64,000 nt of DNA from Fonsecaea monophora (taxonomy: Eukaryota; Ascomycota; Eurotiomycetes; Chaetothyriales; Herpotrichiellaceae): NCBI RefSeq assembly GCF_001642475.1, contig NW_019173935.1:434001-498000 (forward strand). Reading direction: 5' to 3'. How positions within the stretch are numbered: the first letter of the stretch is position 1; each line of letters starts with the position of its first letter. The notes beneath the pieces are model-generated. The model did no database searches and was not told the origin of the DNA. It saw nothing but the letters and a program-made list of their open reading frames with translations. This document shows, piece after piece, positions 52,019 to 62,972 of this stretch. Both the position numbers and the translations under genes were made by a program.

Positions 52019-53905
52019 CTAGACCTTGACAAAACAGAAAGCATGATAGAATGACACTGCATCCTTCTCGGCCTCACTCAGCAACATCTCTCCCCCTTCA
52101 TGCCTGATCACGCCCATCCTCACTGCCAAACTGGCCATCTCGCGATTGCTTTGCTCTTGCTGCCAAATATCCAAGAACGGCTTCCTGTAGCGTTGCTCGA
52201 GATTGTAGCTCTCGGCCAACGCCCGGAAAGCTTCCCAAGGTACCACAAATTCAGGCACATCCACGGCTTCAGCCATCCAGTACGTGTATTTCCAGCTGAA
52301 GGGTGGACGAAAGGATCCATCGGATTGTAAAGGACGCTGCGGGTCGATGGGGAAGCGGACGTTGTAAATGGCGTTGCCCCATTGAGGACCCTCCTCATCG
52401 GCCTCGCCGTCCTCTTTCTCAGCATCAGCACCATCGGGTCCATTCTCTTGAGCTTTCTTCGCTTCTTTGTCCTTGAACCACTCTCTGATCTTCTCCGCAC
52501 AAACATCACTGTTTGGCACCACCCCAATAAATCGTCCTCCCTTCTTCAGACTTCCCGCCACGTTGCGTAGCATCATGCGCACTTTCTCCTCGGACTCAAA
52601 TGAGTAGTGCATGGCAAACATACAAGTGACAACGTCAAATCCGCCACCGCCCCAGCGGGTAGGTTGTCCATTGCCCGCGTTGGGGTCGATGCCGACTTCG
52701 CGAATAATGCCGACATCACCAATCCAAGCGCCGAAACAGTCTTGTGGAAAGAAGCGGGCATCGAAGATTGGACGTCGACCTCGCCGCATCTGTTGATATC
52801 GTTCACGAGCTTGTTGAATGCTTGTCTCTGCGGGATCGAGACCGACATACAGCCCAACTGTCTGTGGAGCCAGCTGCCACTTCCCCAGATCACCTCCTTT
52901 ACCGCACCCAATGTCGAGCACCAGGAGTGGTTTCTGTGCTGCAGGCTCTTTCGCCTCCTCGCCCCAGCCCAATTCTTCCTCTTCGGTCTTCTCTTCCGGA
53001 CTAAATTTGTGGATGAGGCAGGACTTGATCCAGTTGTTGAAAGTGCGTAGTCCTTTGATTTGAGATTCATTCCTGCGCCAGTCTCGTCCCTTCTCCTTCA
53101 CCCACTCTGGCCGCGCGTTGTAGAATTGATTTGAGACTTCTTGAACACCACGATTGACTTGAGCGTGTAGCCCAGCCTGCTTCTGCTCCCGTTCGGCAGC
53201 AAGTCGCTGCTGTTCGGCTAGCACGTTCCGACCACGGCCGCGAGCACCGCCAGGACGAATTATGTCTCGTGGGGGAGAGTCGCGGATGGGGGAGGGGGAT
53301 TTGCGACGCTCTCGTGGAGGAGATCGGCGACGGTAGGCATCCAAGGGGGAGCGTCGTCGAGGAGGGGATCGCGATCGCCGGTTAGAGAAGTTGTCCCTCC
53401 GCTCTCTTGCACGTCGGTCATCGGTATCCGGTCGTCGACTATACGCGTCGGACACCCGACGTGATGCAGAAATTTCGCCTTCTTCTCTCGGCTTGCGTGG
53501 GATTCGGGGCAGGTCTGCGGGTGTTCTGGGCTTGGGTTTCTCGGTGTGACTTCCATTCGTAGCGGGCTTAGGCGAGGCTTTATCTCGTCCCGCGGGCGAA
53601 GTGGACGCGCGTGTTTTCTTCACTGGAGGTGTCTCCTCGGTCTCCTGTCTCTTCGGTTCAGATGTAGGCTTCACTTCTGCGTCAGGCGACTCCGATCGCT
53701 TTCGCTTTCGGGACGAGTCCGCCGCACCCTCTGCGCCTGGACTGGACGTTGGTGGGGCCGTAGTATTTGCATCTTCCTCGGCATCTTCAGCAATGGCTTG
53801 TTCGGCTATGGTATCTGGCAGTGCTTTGAAAGTATCTCGAGCAGGGTCATACGCAAAAGACGACCTTCGCCGTGCGGGAGCGGGTGCATGACTAGAGTCG
53901 GGCAT
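52019..53905 (-). CDS. abd1: mRNA cap guanine-N7 methyltransferase (Abd1)
   Basis: A single exon of 628 residues from ATG 53905. The enzyme methylates the 5' guanosine cap of nuclear mRNA using S-adenosylmethionine. The N-terminal 250 residues are low-complexity and basic, including an Arg/Ser-rich stretch (RSRSPPRRRSP, SPPRERRKSPSPIRDSPP at about 177-213). The catalytic domain starts near residue 255 with VSNQFYNARPEW and LRTFNNWIKSCLI, where RTFNNWIKS is the cap-binding helix typical of the family. The SAM motif is VLDIGCGKGGDLGKW (329-343), followed by FDVVTCMFAMHYSFE and KKGGRFIGVVPNSD. A C-terminal domain ends EAEKDAVSFYHAFCFVKV. Yeast Abd1 has 436 residues, so the Arg/Ser extension is a lineage feature. 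Confidence 0.95.
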   Translation of the reverse strand: MPDSSHAPAPARRRSSFAYDPARDTFKALPDTIAEQAIAEDAEEDANTTAPPTSSPGAEGAADSSRKRKRSESPDAEVKPTSEPKRQETEETPPVKKTRASTSPAGRDKASPKPATNGSHTEKPKPRTPADLPRIPRKPREEGEISASRRVSDAYSRRPDTDDRRARERRDNFSNRRSRSPPRRRSPLDAYRRRSPPRERRKSPSPIRDSPPRDIIRPGGARGRGRNVLAEQQRLAAEREQKQAGLHAQVNRGVQEVSNQFYNARPEWVKEKGRDWRRNESQIKGLRTFNNWIKSCLIHKFSPEEKTEEEELGWGEEAKEPAAQKPLLVLDIGCGKGGDLGKWQLAPQTVGLYVGLDPAETSIQQARERYQQMRRGRRPIFDARFFPQDCFGAWIGDVGIIREVGIDPNAGNGQPTRWGGGGFDVVTCMFAMHYSFESEEKVRMMLRNVAGSLKKGGRFIGVVPNSDVCAEKIREWFKDKEAKKAQENGPDGADAEKEDGEADEEGPQWGNAIYNVRFPIDPQRPLQSDGSFRPPFSWKYTYWMAEAVDVPEFVVPWEAFRALAESYNLEQRYRKPFLDIWQQEQSNREMASLAVRMGVIRHEGGEMLLSEAEKDAVSFYHAFCFVKV

Positions 53906-54261
53906 GTTCGGCCAGGTGTGTTGTGGCCACAGTGAGAGCGAGTCTGTTATGCCAGTAAGGTGTGGTTTAGAACCGGAGTGTCAAGTGTCAAAATAGTTTC
54001 ACTTCCGTTAAAATAGGTATGTAGGACAACAGGGGTACTTGGAATTCGTCTGGCCAAGATCCGTAGAGAAAATCGGAACACGACAATTATACGAACTACA
54101 GTGAAGGAAGTAGGCACTGACGCGCTACGGCGCATCACTGGATTCAATTTCTGATTGGACAATTCGGCGCATCGTTGCGTCAGACCACTTCCGTATATGG
54201 GTATCTATCTCGCATATTACATGGTAGATATGGCCCCCTGGAGTGTTGTCTGTATACCAGC
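53906..54261. other. Intergenic region between ABD1 promoter and MFS gene
   Basis: 356 bp; promoter of ABD1 and 3' flank of the transporter. Nothing else is seen. Confidence 0.5.
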
Positions 54262-55857
54262 TCACTTGGCTGTTTCGTGAATCTCCCTGGCGGTGTCGTG
54301 TGCAGCCTGCGATTCCACCTCGTCATCGTCCTTGGTGGGCAGCCTATCCACGGTACCAAAGACAATCTCCATCTCTTCTAAGCTCTTGCCCGTGGTCTCC
54401 TTGAGCAGGAAATAGCTGTAAACAATGATAGCATAGTTGAATATGGCAAACATGAGAAACGTCCTCCAGCCGATATTGGTAATGGCGTGAGGAGTAATCT
54501 GGCTCATGACGAAGTTGAAGAGCCACTGGCTCGCAGCACCTGTTGCAACACCAATCTCCCGGATCCGGTTGGGGAATATCTCGCCTATGTACAGCCACGG
54601 CAGAGGCCCCCAAGACATATTGAAGGCGAATGCTTCCAGGTAGACCATGGCGATACCGGCCGCTCCCGACGATGTGATCCCCGTGGCCGATGGTTTGGGG
54701 GGATGCGTGTCAACAATCAATGCAATGATGAGCATGAAACTCCCCATCGCAAATGCGCCGACCATGAAGGGAAGCTTGCGGCCAAACCTTTCGACGAAGA
54801 AGAGAATGAAGATAAAGACACCAGCCATCTTGACCAGCCCGAAGAAGCCAGTGATGAAGAGTGTCTTGTTACCAGCCCCAATGGTGGCGAAGATCTGCGG
54901 AGCATAGTAGGCTAGTGAGGTGTTGCCGGTCAATTGGGCGCAGAGTTGAATCGTGATTGCGATAAACAATCGATATCTGTTCGATGGCAGGAGAAGTTCT
55001 TTCCAGGTCAGGCCTTCCGATTCTCGCACTTCCAGTTCCACGCCAGCAAGTATTTCTGCAAACTCGGCTCGAATCTCGGGACTATCGACACCACCACGGA
55101 CCCAAAGGAGAGAAGCATAAGCTTCTTCGTTGCGACCCTTCTTTGCAAGCCAACGAGCAGACTCCTTGACCAGTAACATGCCCAACCCAAGAAGACCTCC
55201 AGGGACCAGCTGTAGGCCTACAGGCACTTGCCATTGCATCGAAGAAGTCTCGGAAATGCCCACTTGCGCAGCGTAGTCGACCCAGTAACTGACACAAACA
55301 CCAGTCGCAAAGAACAGCTGAAAGCATGAGCCCAGCTTGCCTCGGATCTCCTTTGGGGCCATCTCTGCGGAGAACATGGGCACCAGCACTGTCGCTGCCC
55401 CAGTACCTAAACCAGAGATGACACGGCCAGCATAGAAAACGCCAATGGAGTGTGATTTCACAATTTGCAAAATGCACCCGATGCAGAAAACGACAGAGGC
55501 AATGATGAACCCCCATCTCCGACCGAGCCATCCCGTCAGTGGCCAGATGAAGAAGCAGCCGAAAAAGGCTCCAGCCTGGAGGATCGAGACACAGTTCGAG
55601 TTGACTTGTGTCTTGTCGGCCTTTGAGTAGCCGAAGTCATTTTGGAAGGATGGAAACGTCAAGACACCTCCCACAATCCCAGTGTCGTAGGCGAAGAGGA
55701 ACGAGCCAATGCAGCACAAGGCCACGACGTAGCAAGCTCGAAATGTGCCCAGCGATTTACCCATGCTTGTTTCTTCTTCAGTGGCTGCCGGTGTTGTGTC
55801 GGGTGTGTCGCCTTGCTGGAGAAGATGATACCCAGCGGAAGAGGAAGAAGACGCCAT
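54262..55857 (-). CDS. MFS sugar-type transporter (hexose/quinate family)
   Basis: 531 residues from ATG 55857 (MASSSSSAGYHLL); the frame extends upstream without an ATG. About twelve membrane helices are visible. Family landmarks include LFAYDTGIVGG in the first helix, GWLGRRWG, RVISGLGTGA, ESARWLAKKGR after helix 6, YYAPQIF in helix 7, FVERFGRK and the C-terminal LKETTGKSLEEM. They define the sugar porter family of the major facilitator superfamily, in the plasma membrane. The ligand (hexose, quinate or polyol) cannot be told from this sequence. It is divergent from a sulfatase gene 946 bp away, which may hint at a shared nutrient response. Confidence 0.93.
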   Translation of the reverse strand: MASSSSSAGYHLLQQGDTPDTTPAATEEETSMGKSLGTFRACYVVALCCIGSFLFAYDTGIVGGVLTFPSFQNDFGYSKADKTQVNSNCVSILQAGAFFGCFFIWPLTGWLGRRWGFIIASVVFCIGCILQIVKSHSIGVFYAGRVISGLGTGAATVLVPMFSAEMAPKEIRGKLGSCFQLFFATGVCVSYWVDYAAQVGISETSSMQWQVPVGLQLVPGGLLGLGMLLVKESARWLAKKGRNEEAYASLLWVRGGVDSPEIRAEFAEILAGVELEVRESEGLTWKELLLPSNRYRLFIAITIQLCAQLTGNTSLAYYAPQIFATIGAGNKTLFITGFFGLVKMAGVFIFILFFVERFGRKLPFMVGAFAMGSFMLIIALIVDTHPPKPSATGITSSGAAGIAMVYLEAFAFNMSWGPLPWLYIGEIFPNRIREIGVATGAASQWLFNFVMSQITPHAITNIGWRTFLMFAIFNYAIIVYSYFLLKETTGKSLEEMEIVFGTVDRLPTKDDDEVESQAAHDTAREIHETAK

Positions 55858-56803
55858 GGCTAAGCTCTTATACCAATGCAGCAGACCGCCTGCCACAACG
55901 GCTGTCTCGAGCACCCTTCGGTTCAGAGGCCACCGGACTGCAACCCCAGGGTTGGACAGGATGATCCAATGTGTTGGGAGACAGGAATATGGGCTTCTGA
56001 ATCACGCCATAGAAGCGGGGGAATGTGGCGTACGGATGACCAGGTGCAAACGGTAGGAGGAGTGTAGATCCAACTATGGTATTTTTGATGGGCGACGAGG
56101 GATCGACGAGTGGATGGATACGAACCGCTCACCCGCTGTAGCATTGAGAGTCGTGCCACACAACTCAGGTATGCCGCAGGCTAAGGAGCCACTGTCCAGG
56201 GTCAAGCAGGTGTGTACATTTGTCGTGGGATCTCAGCGATGAAGATTGGTTGAACAAGATGGAGGTTGCAGAGTGAGATTGCGGGCACATACAAAACTTG
56301 CCAAGTTCAGTCGTTGGTGAAGGGTGGAGGTTCTTTTGTGTGGGACAACTACAAGCATTCCTCAGATCTACTCGTGGTTTGCGCTCTTCTTTTATCACAA
56401 GCTTCTCACTTTCCCCAGAATATATCTGGCGCTGACCAAGGCATTCTGGACTCTTTCACAAGCCCTTCCCCAGCTTGAGAAACCAGCTAGGCAGGTGGGC
56501 CAAACCCCCAACTTAGGCATTAGGCACCTAAGGCTGGGTGCCTGTGACCTTCAGTTGTAGGGACTTTTGCTGCGGTGGATTGGCATGCAAACTGCCCCTC
56601 CACGAGGCCCCCAGTGAGTTAAGTTGGTTCCTGGTGGGGGCTCGCCGTAAGATTGAACCGATGTCGTCCCTCAATGGATTCCCCTCTTGCCCCGCTACCA
56701 GTTCGACTGACGCACGTAACTGTCGTCCTCCATACAACCGCGTTTAGACTTCGATATCGTTTCCCTTTGTCCCTAGACTTTGGCTCGTAGATAGGCTGTC
56801 ACC
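55858..56803. promoter_or_regulatory. Divergent promoter region of MFS transporter and sulfatase
   Basis: 946 bp between opposite start codons with no gene inside. No clear sulphur-regulator (CYS3/MetR) site was recognised by eye. Confidence 0.5.
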
Positions 56804-58657
56804 ATGGCTGCTAAAAGGCCCAACTTCCTCATCATCGTCGCCGATGACATGGGTTTTTCAGATGCGGGATGCTTCGGCTCCGAGATTCGCACCCCCAACA
56901 TCGACAAGTTGGCAAAGGATGGCATCCGTCTCACAGGCTTCCATGCTGCGGCCGCGTGCTCTCCGACAAGAGCAATGATCCTCACGGGTACGGACCATCA
57001 CATTGCAGGCTTGGGCAACCTGATTGAGTGGACGGATTTTTCTGGACAAAACTTTCCCAAAGGGAGCAAATATTCGACTGCTCCGCAGAGAGGCATGCCA
57101 GGCTACGAAGGGTACTTGAACGCTCGAGTGGCTGCACTCCCAGAGGTCCTGAAAGAAGGAGGATATCACACTGTCATGAGTGGGAAGTGGCATCTAGGAC
57201 TTACGAAAGAGCGAAGTCCTCAGGCCCGGGGGTTCGACCGAAGTCTAGCCCTCTTGCCGGCGTGCTCAAACCATTATGACTGGAGACCAGAGGCCGATTT
57301 TCCAAAATTCTTGGAGAAGAGCGTCATTGCATTGCACATGGAGGACGACCACTATGTCAAAGATCTACCAGAGGGATGGTACTCCAGCGACGGATATGGA
57401 AGCCGAATGCTCCGCTATCTGAAAGAGTGGAAAGAGGACAAGGAACTCTCCGAGAAACCCTTCTTCGCGTACTTCCCATTCTCTGCCCCGCACTGGCCTC
57501 TACAGGCTCCCAAGGAATACATTGATCACTATCGGGACGTTTACAAGGAAGGCCCAGAAGCCCTCCGTCAGGCACGGCTGAAGAAGCTGATTGAACTAGG
57601 GATGATACCCAAAGATGTCAAGCCACATCCAGTGGTTGCAGACGAAGTGCCTGGGTGGGAAGAGATGGACGACTTTCACAAGAAGGCGTCCTCTTGTTCA
57701 ATGGAAGCATATGCTGGTATGGTCGAGTGCCTAGACCACAATATCGGCCGAGTTACGGACTATCTGGAATCAATTGGCGAGTTGGACAATACCTACATTA
57801 TGTTCTTCTCGGACAATGGTGCTGAAGGAGCTGCGTACGAAGCATATCCCATGGTGGCTGGTGAGTTGATGGAACATATTGGCAAGTACTACAACAACTC
57901 CCTTGAGAATATTGGCAATAAGGACAGTTTCGTCTGGTACGGCCCACGCTGGGCTCAAGCTGCCACTGCCCCGAGTCGACTGTACAAGGCATACACGACC
58001 GAGGGAGGCGTTCGGGTGCCTTGTGTCATTCGGTATCCGCCGATGCATAAAGGCCGAGAAGGTGAAATCACCGATACTTTCGCAACAGTGATGGACATCG
58101 CACCCACGCTGCTTTCCCTGGCAGATATCAAGCATCCCTCACCTGAGTGGAAAGGCCGCCAGATTGTACCCATGCGTGGCAAGGATATGATACCGTGGCT
58201 AAGCGGCAAGCAGGATCAAGTCCACGATCCTGGCGAGGCATTTGGGTGGGAACTCTGTGGCAGGGCGGCGATCCGTAAGGGAGCATGGAAAGCCGACTTC
58301 ATCCCCTTCCCCAAAGGTAACTCGGCATGGCAGCTGTACGATCTTTCCAAGGATCCTGGCGAGACGGAAGACCTGGCCACCAAGCACCCAGAGATCCTGA
58401 AGGAATTGCTAGACCTCTGGGAAACATATTGCGAAGAGACTGGCGTGGTGCCCTTACAACCAGAACTCGGTGCCCGGTTCCATGAAGCGGTTGAGGCACA
58501 GATGAAAGAGGGCGAATGGATCGAGTATGAATACTGGAAGCCCGGGGCATTGGAGGAAAGGAGACGGCAAGAGTTTGTGAGGGAGATCGCCAAGGTAAGT
58601 GATCCTAGAATCAAGGAGGCAGCTGGAGGACAACCTGTCAATGTCGCGGGTGCATGA
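56804..58657 (+). CDS. Type I sulfatase (arylsulfatase-like)
   Basis: A single exon of 617 residues. The enzyme hydrolyses sulfate esters using a formylglycine formed from a conserved cysteine or serine. The N-terminus has the metal site VADDMGFSDAG (12-22, Asp14-Asp15). The sulfatase signature ACSPTRAMILTG is at 51-62, with Cys52 as the residue to be modified, then GKWHLG (127-132; Lys128, His130), SAPHWPLQ (227-234, His230) and FFSDNGAEG (335-342; Asp337, Asn338). All catalytic residues are present. There is no signal peptide, so it is probably cytosolic, as for many fungal sulfatases used to scavenge sulphur. The long C-terminal part is typical of the bacterial-like arylsulfatase AtsA group. 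The aromatic or alkyl substrate is unknown. Confidence 0.94.
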   Translation: MAAKRPNFLIIVADDMGFSDAGCFGSEIRTPNIDKLAKDGIRLTGFHAAAACSPTRAMILTGTDHHIAGLGNLIEWTDFSGQNFPKGSKYSTAPQRGMPGYEGYLNARVAALPEVLKEGGYHTVMSGKWHLGLTKERSPQARGFDRSLALLPACSNHYDWRPEADFPKFLEKSVIALHMEDDHYVKDLPEGWYSSDGYGSRMLRYLKEWKEDKELSEKPFFAYFPFSAPHWPLQAPKEYIDHYRDVYKEGPEALRQARLKKLIELGMIPKDVKPHPVVADEVPGWEEMDDFHKKASSCSMEAYAGMVECLDHNIGRVTDYLESIGELDNTYIMFFSDNGAEGAAYEAYPMVAGELMEHIGKYYNNSLENIGNKDSFVWYGPRWAQAATAPSRLYKAYTTEGGVRVPCVIRYPPMHKGREGEITDTFATVMDIAPTLLSLADIKHPSPEWKGRQIVPMRGKDMIPWLSGKQDQVHDPGEAFGWELCGRAAIRKGAWKADFIPFPKGNSAWQLYDLSKDPGETEDLATKHPEILKELLDLWETYCEETGVVPLQPELGARFHEAVEAQMKEGEWIEYEYWKPGALEERRRQEFVREIAKVSDPRIKEAAGGQPVNVAGA

Positions 58658-59704
58658 GAGAGACGGTCGAGGTGAGATTTAGAAGCTCAGCCATAGAAGA
58701 GGAGACCACGATGCAAGGAAGGCTAGACAAAACTTGAGACCGATTACAGTGAGATGTAAGGTCATCGAGCATTCATCGCGCGGTAATCAGTACCAAGGTA
58801 GTTGACCATTGATGCGGTGATATTTCAGTAGCTGGCAAGCCGGCCTGAAACTACGAGACACCGTGACATACAAAATCGGTATCCTGATTAATAGGTACTC
58901 GTATTTCACGAAAATACTTACAAGGATGGCGAAACTTAATCCGCTTTGCCGCGCGCTTTTCTATTTATGGTCTAGGGGACATTTCGACGTAATGACCAAA
59001 TACCTAATTTCACAGTACAATGTCATTAAATCTAGAGAAAGAGAGCCATAAAGGTTTCTGGTCCCGCCGCTACTCTGACTCTCACCTCGACGTCCTAGTT
59101 TCCATACCAGGTGGACGACTTGATCGCATAAAGATTGGGGAAATTGCAGGACGACGAATGCTTTGTCAGAATGATTGCTGATCGTAGGAGCATTGCCAGA
59201 GATATAATATTATTTCGTTTTGTTCACCTAGAAGCTCCTTCTCATGTGCTGCAACTACCGGACTTATGGTTTGAGCTTTGACCAGGAAGTGATATAGTGT
59301 CATTTCGATCTTCTGCAAAGGCTTTTCGGTGCAGACAGCCTGATATATGTGTGCTCACAGTTATCTCTCTACACGAGCAAGGAGGGACTTCAAAATGAAC
59401 CCGAAAACAGGACGAGCTAAGCCCAACAAAGTTCCCGCCCCGCGGTCCCGCGCATTCTCTTAACTTTGTCCCGGGCGCCTAATCCTGCGCCATGTGGGCT
59501 TATGCCTTTAAAGTGCTAGCGTGGTTCCGGTTACACCTCGCACTGAGTGTCACTTCACCGCAGGCGGCAGTGAGGCTCAAAAATCACCGGTTCAGTTCAT
59601 TGCTCTTGACAGATAGCTACACAGACGACCTTTGTCATTGTATTCGAGAACTGTTCTCGCCCCCTATCGCTCAATCTCGTTGAATTCTCGCCGAATCAAA
59701 GATC
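58658..59704. other. Intergenic region between sulfatase and DUF4470-MYND gene
   Basis: 1 kb with no supportable gene. An ORF starting at 59492 runs to 59683 just before the MYND start and looks like chance sequence. Confidence 0.5.
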
Positions 59705-61671
59705 ATGTCCTCGATACCTTGTGCCAACTGGCATGCGCACCCTTCCGAGAAATGCAGCAGGATAGGGCAGCTAGACTGCGGTGGCTGTCGCCTGGTTTCA
59801 GTAGGATGGCCACATCTCAGCAAAGAACATCTAGAAAACGTCGCTGACTGGTGCTGATCAGTACTGCGGGAAGGACTGCCAAAAGGAGCATTGGACTGAG
59901 CATAAAGTCTACTGCAAAAGCCCGCTGATGAAGACCAGCTGGATGCCGGCCTGGGAAACAGAACAACGCCTTCCATCATTCGTGGGCGCCGGGGCTCCTA
60001 TGGTCCCATATGGCCCCTTGAAGAAATACTTCTGGGGCAATATGCCCGCACTCGATGTCTTAGCCCTGGACCGCAATGAGGGATGCTCTTATGGTCACGA
60101 CTTGCATGTGTTGTTCGCGGGTGAGGCCTATTCATTGTATTGTGCCACTAGCAGTGCTAACTAAGTTGTGTTTCTAGCTTCTGGAGACATCCGCAATGTG
60201 TTGAAGACTGTTGCTTGTCTGCCTGATGAGTATCAACAGTCTATCTCCCTGACTCTGAACGACCGGGACTTTGATATTGTCGCACGGAACCTGATCATAC
60301 TCCTCGCTGCGTTGCAGATCGACAAAGACCCCGACGATATCGAAACTATCATCCACATTTGGTACTCGGCGAAACTCCAGTCTTGTCGCCTATGTCAGCT
60401 GCAATCCTCGATTCTTCCACTATTTCAAAAGGTTTGTGCAAAGATTAAGGACAAACCGAACGGCACACTCTTGGGAAAGACGTGGACTTTCGGATCTAGA
60501 TCTCTCCGCGTGACTTTGTCCAAGGAGAAATGGATGCTCCTCCCCTCTTTTCTAGAGGTTCCCGACGGCTTGTCTTGCAGCCTGGCCGACAAAATTCGAC
60601 AAGCCACAACGCTTGCGCATGAGCGGCGAGACTACCGGGACCGGAATATCCTCTTACAGAAACCTCCTCATCGCGTGTGCAAGCAGAGATTCCGCGAAGA
60701 TGGAATTCTATTGTCCTTTGCCCAAACTCGCCAAGCATTCGACGCTCCGAATCCGTGAGGCGCCCTTTGAAATAATAATCCTATAACATTGGCCTAATTT
60801 GTCACAGTACTTTTTACCAGAACAAAGAGCAATGGCCAATGAAGGACTCGGCAGACCCTTTTGATGGATGGGATCTCCGTTCTGTCCTCCAAAGCCCCTA
60901 TGGATCCGCCGCCAACGACATGTATGGCAAACTGTTTGACCATCTAAGAGATCTTCTGTCCTCATTCGCCAGACAAGCCGCGTCGCGAAAGATAGCGTTC
61001 GAGCTCTTCAACGTGGACGTGACAGACCTCTCGAGACATCTTGATGGTCGACAGTTTGCACGTATTGAGGTGATGGCCGTAAGAATGTGCCGTGAGATAA
61101 CAGCGCTGATCAATTCTACAGGTCTCTAACATTTCGGATGGCGGTTACCTTGGAGTAGGTCGCACACTCTACCTGCTCAGTCCATTCTTACAAAAGCACA
61201 TTAATAATTCTCACGCGACAATAATAACGCTTTTCATGAATGCCGTAGCCGAAACGGTCCATCTGAGCCCTGCAAAGCGTCCCGAGATAGAATCTCTCGT
61301 GTTGAAAGTGTCGCAGTATCTTCCGGCCACACGTCCGCCACTCTCGGAAAATGACCCTGATTTGATCCGACGACTCGCTGCTAACGACCTCGTTCGTGAC
61401 AATGACAAATACTTCAAGATGTCCGCGCGTCCAAGTTCCCTAATGCAGAAGAAGCATGCTGACCATTTGTAGATATATGAGAGAAGAGCACTTCGGAGAG
61501 ATAGGTCGCCATTTGGGCTTGACAATGGAACGACCACACACAATCATCGAGGAGTGGCCCATGAGGCTCAAGTCGCCGCCGGAGCAGGTCGGAGCGAAAG
61601 AAGAGTTTGAGATTCTGCTTGCCTCGTCCCATAGTGGAGCTGAGCGCTACGTGGAGTGGAAGTGGGCATGA
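59705..61671 (+). CDS. MYND-finger and DUF4470 protein (six exons)
   Basis: Six exons, join(59705..59800,59862..60120,60178..60754,60808..61069,61122..61420,61473..61671), give 563 residues; introns are 52-61 bp. The MYND-like zinc finger is split between exons 1 and 2: Cys6, Cys17, DCGGC (25, 28), then YCGKDCQKEHWTEHKVYC. The first ligand pair is spaced more widely than in canonical MYND fingers. DUF4470 follows (ALDVLALDRNEGCSYGHDLH, LFAASGDIRNVLKTVACLPD, VARNLIILLAALQI, IIHIWYSAKL). Later blocks are VSNISDGGYLGVGRTLY and NSHATIITLFMNAV. The C-terminus is REEHFGEIGRHLG and GAKEEFEILLASSHSGAERYVEW. Such proteins are found in many Ascomycota with unknown function; MYND fingers bind partner peptides. 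Intron 5 uses a weak donor (GTCCGC) but keeps the frame, so I do not call the gene broken. Confidence 0.82.
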
Positions 61672-62702
61672 TGTACTGGTCAAACAATTTCTCTGCGTCT
61701 GGTATCCAGGATGCTGGCACTTCAAAGACGCAGCATTCTTGGGCTGTCTATCGCTCAAGGTAGAAGCTGCGGAGAGATCAAAGTGCTTGCTAATTCGAGT
61801 TGTGGCGGCGGTGAGACGAGTTTTTCGATAATGCGATTGAGATGGGTCTCAAGCCTGATTGGATTGCGAACGGCAGCACCAAAGCGCGTGTCGCTAACAT
61901 GGCGTAGGATGTGATGGGCAGGAAGGAAGGGTCACAAACAAACATCGGAAGGGAGCGGAAGAAGGCACTCAAAGGTGTTTCTGGATCCTACAGGACTTGG
62001 TGAATAGGATTTCCTCACGGCGACACGAGAGCCTCGGCGCTGGCGAAGGATCGATTGCAGTCCCCAATAGTCAAAACAGAGAGCATGCGTAGAGCTGTAT
62101 CGCTGTCGAGAGTTCGATCATATCGGATGGCAACAGGAACGAACTCATTGGATCAAGAATTGTCACGCGTCTGACTTACTACCTTGTATGGAACTTTTAC
62201 GAAGCACAAAAGCAAACTGTAAGAGCAGAGTGAAATGACATGGCGCAGACGTGCGTGCAAATTACGATACTCGGCCTTCCAGAGTTACAGAGAGATCTAT
62301 TGGGTAGATGGCGAAGTTTGAGTATTTCCAATACGGGGTAAGCGTGGGCTTATCGTGGAGCCACACGATCTTCCTTTTAGAGTTATTCTTTGTGCGTAAT
62401 TACATGGTATTTCATCACGGTACAAGTACCAGATCAAACAGAGCAGATCTTCTTCGGTAAGCACTAGATCCCTCTTACGTGAACTTCTCAGCCCTGAGTT
62501 CCTGGCCCCTATTGACGCCTAAATTCTTAGAGAGGGTACTCGGTACCTCGTCCACTGTTCATCATTGTCATCTGGGGGCCAACCACTGCTCTCGATCGTC
62601 CCTACAAGTACCTCGTACCTCCTCCCCCCCAACCTTTGGCAAGACCTCATCTGGACCTACCACGACTCAACATATTCATTACCAAGAGACAAAAGAAAAA
62701 GA
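61672..62702. other. Intergenic region after the MYND gene
   Basis: 1 kb with no gene that I can support. Short ORFs lack domains; the last 150 bp before 62703 are C-rich and could be a leader. Confidence 0.45.
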
Positions 62703-62972
62703 ATGCCTGCCACCAAGCGACCGTCGCTCTTCACTCGCCTGTCGGCCTCGGCCTTCGCTGCCTCTTCCACCACCACCACCACCATCGCTACCGACACTGC
62801 TTCGATCAAATCCACAACGTCCGCTTCCTCAATACAGCCCTTACTTTCAAAGGCGCGGCGGAAAGTCACTTCGTCGCGTGGTGGCAAGGACGACAAAGTG
62901 TTCAACTTCAACATGAGTTACCCGTATAGCACCTCGAACGCCGCCGCCGCCGCCATCACTGAAAATAGCTGA
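62703..62972 (+). CDS. Possible small Ser/Thr-rich protein (89 aa)
   Basis: ATG 62703 opens an 89-codon frame starting MPATKRPSLFTRLSASAFAA, followed by a Thr run, a basic patch (SKARRKVTSSRGGK) and the end FNFNMSYPYSTSN. There is no signal peptide or domain. The AGAATGCC context is acceptable and the C/A-rich leader precedes it, but no homologue comes to mind. It may be a lineage-specific gene or chance. Confidence 0.35.
   Translation: MPATKRPSLFTRLSASAFAASSTTTTTIATDTASIKSTTSASSIQPLLSKARRKVTSSRGGKDDKVFNFNMSYPYSTSNAAAAAITENS

Noticed and set aside
61381..61480. Frameshift making the DUF4470-MYND gene a pseudogene
   Set aside because: A GT-AG intron (61421-61472) with a GCTGACC branch-like site restores the frame and joins conserved blocks.
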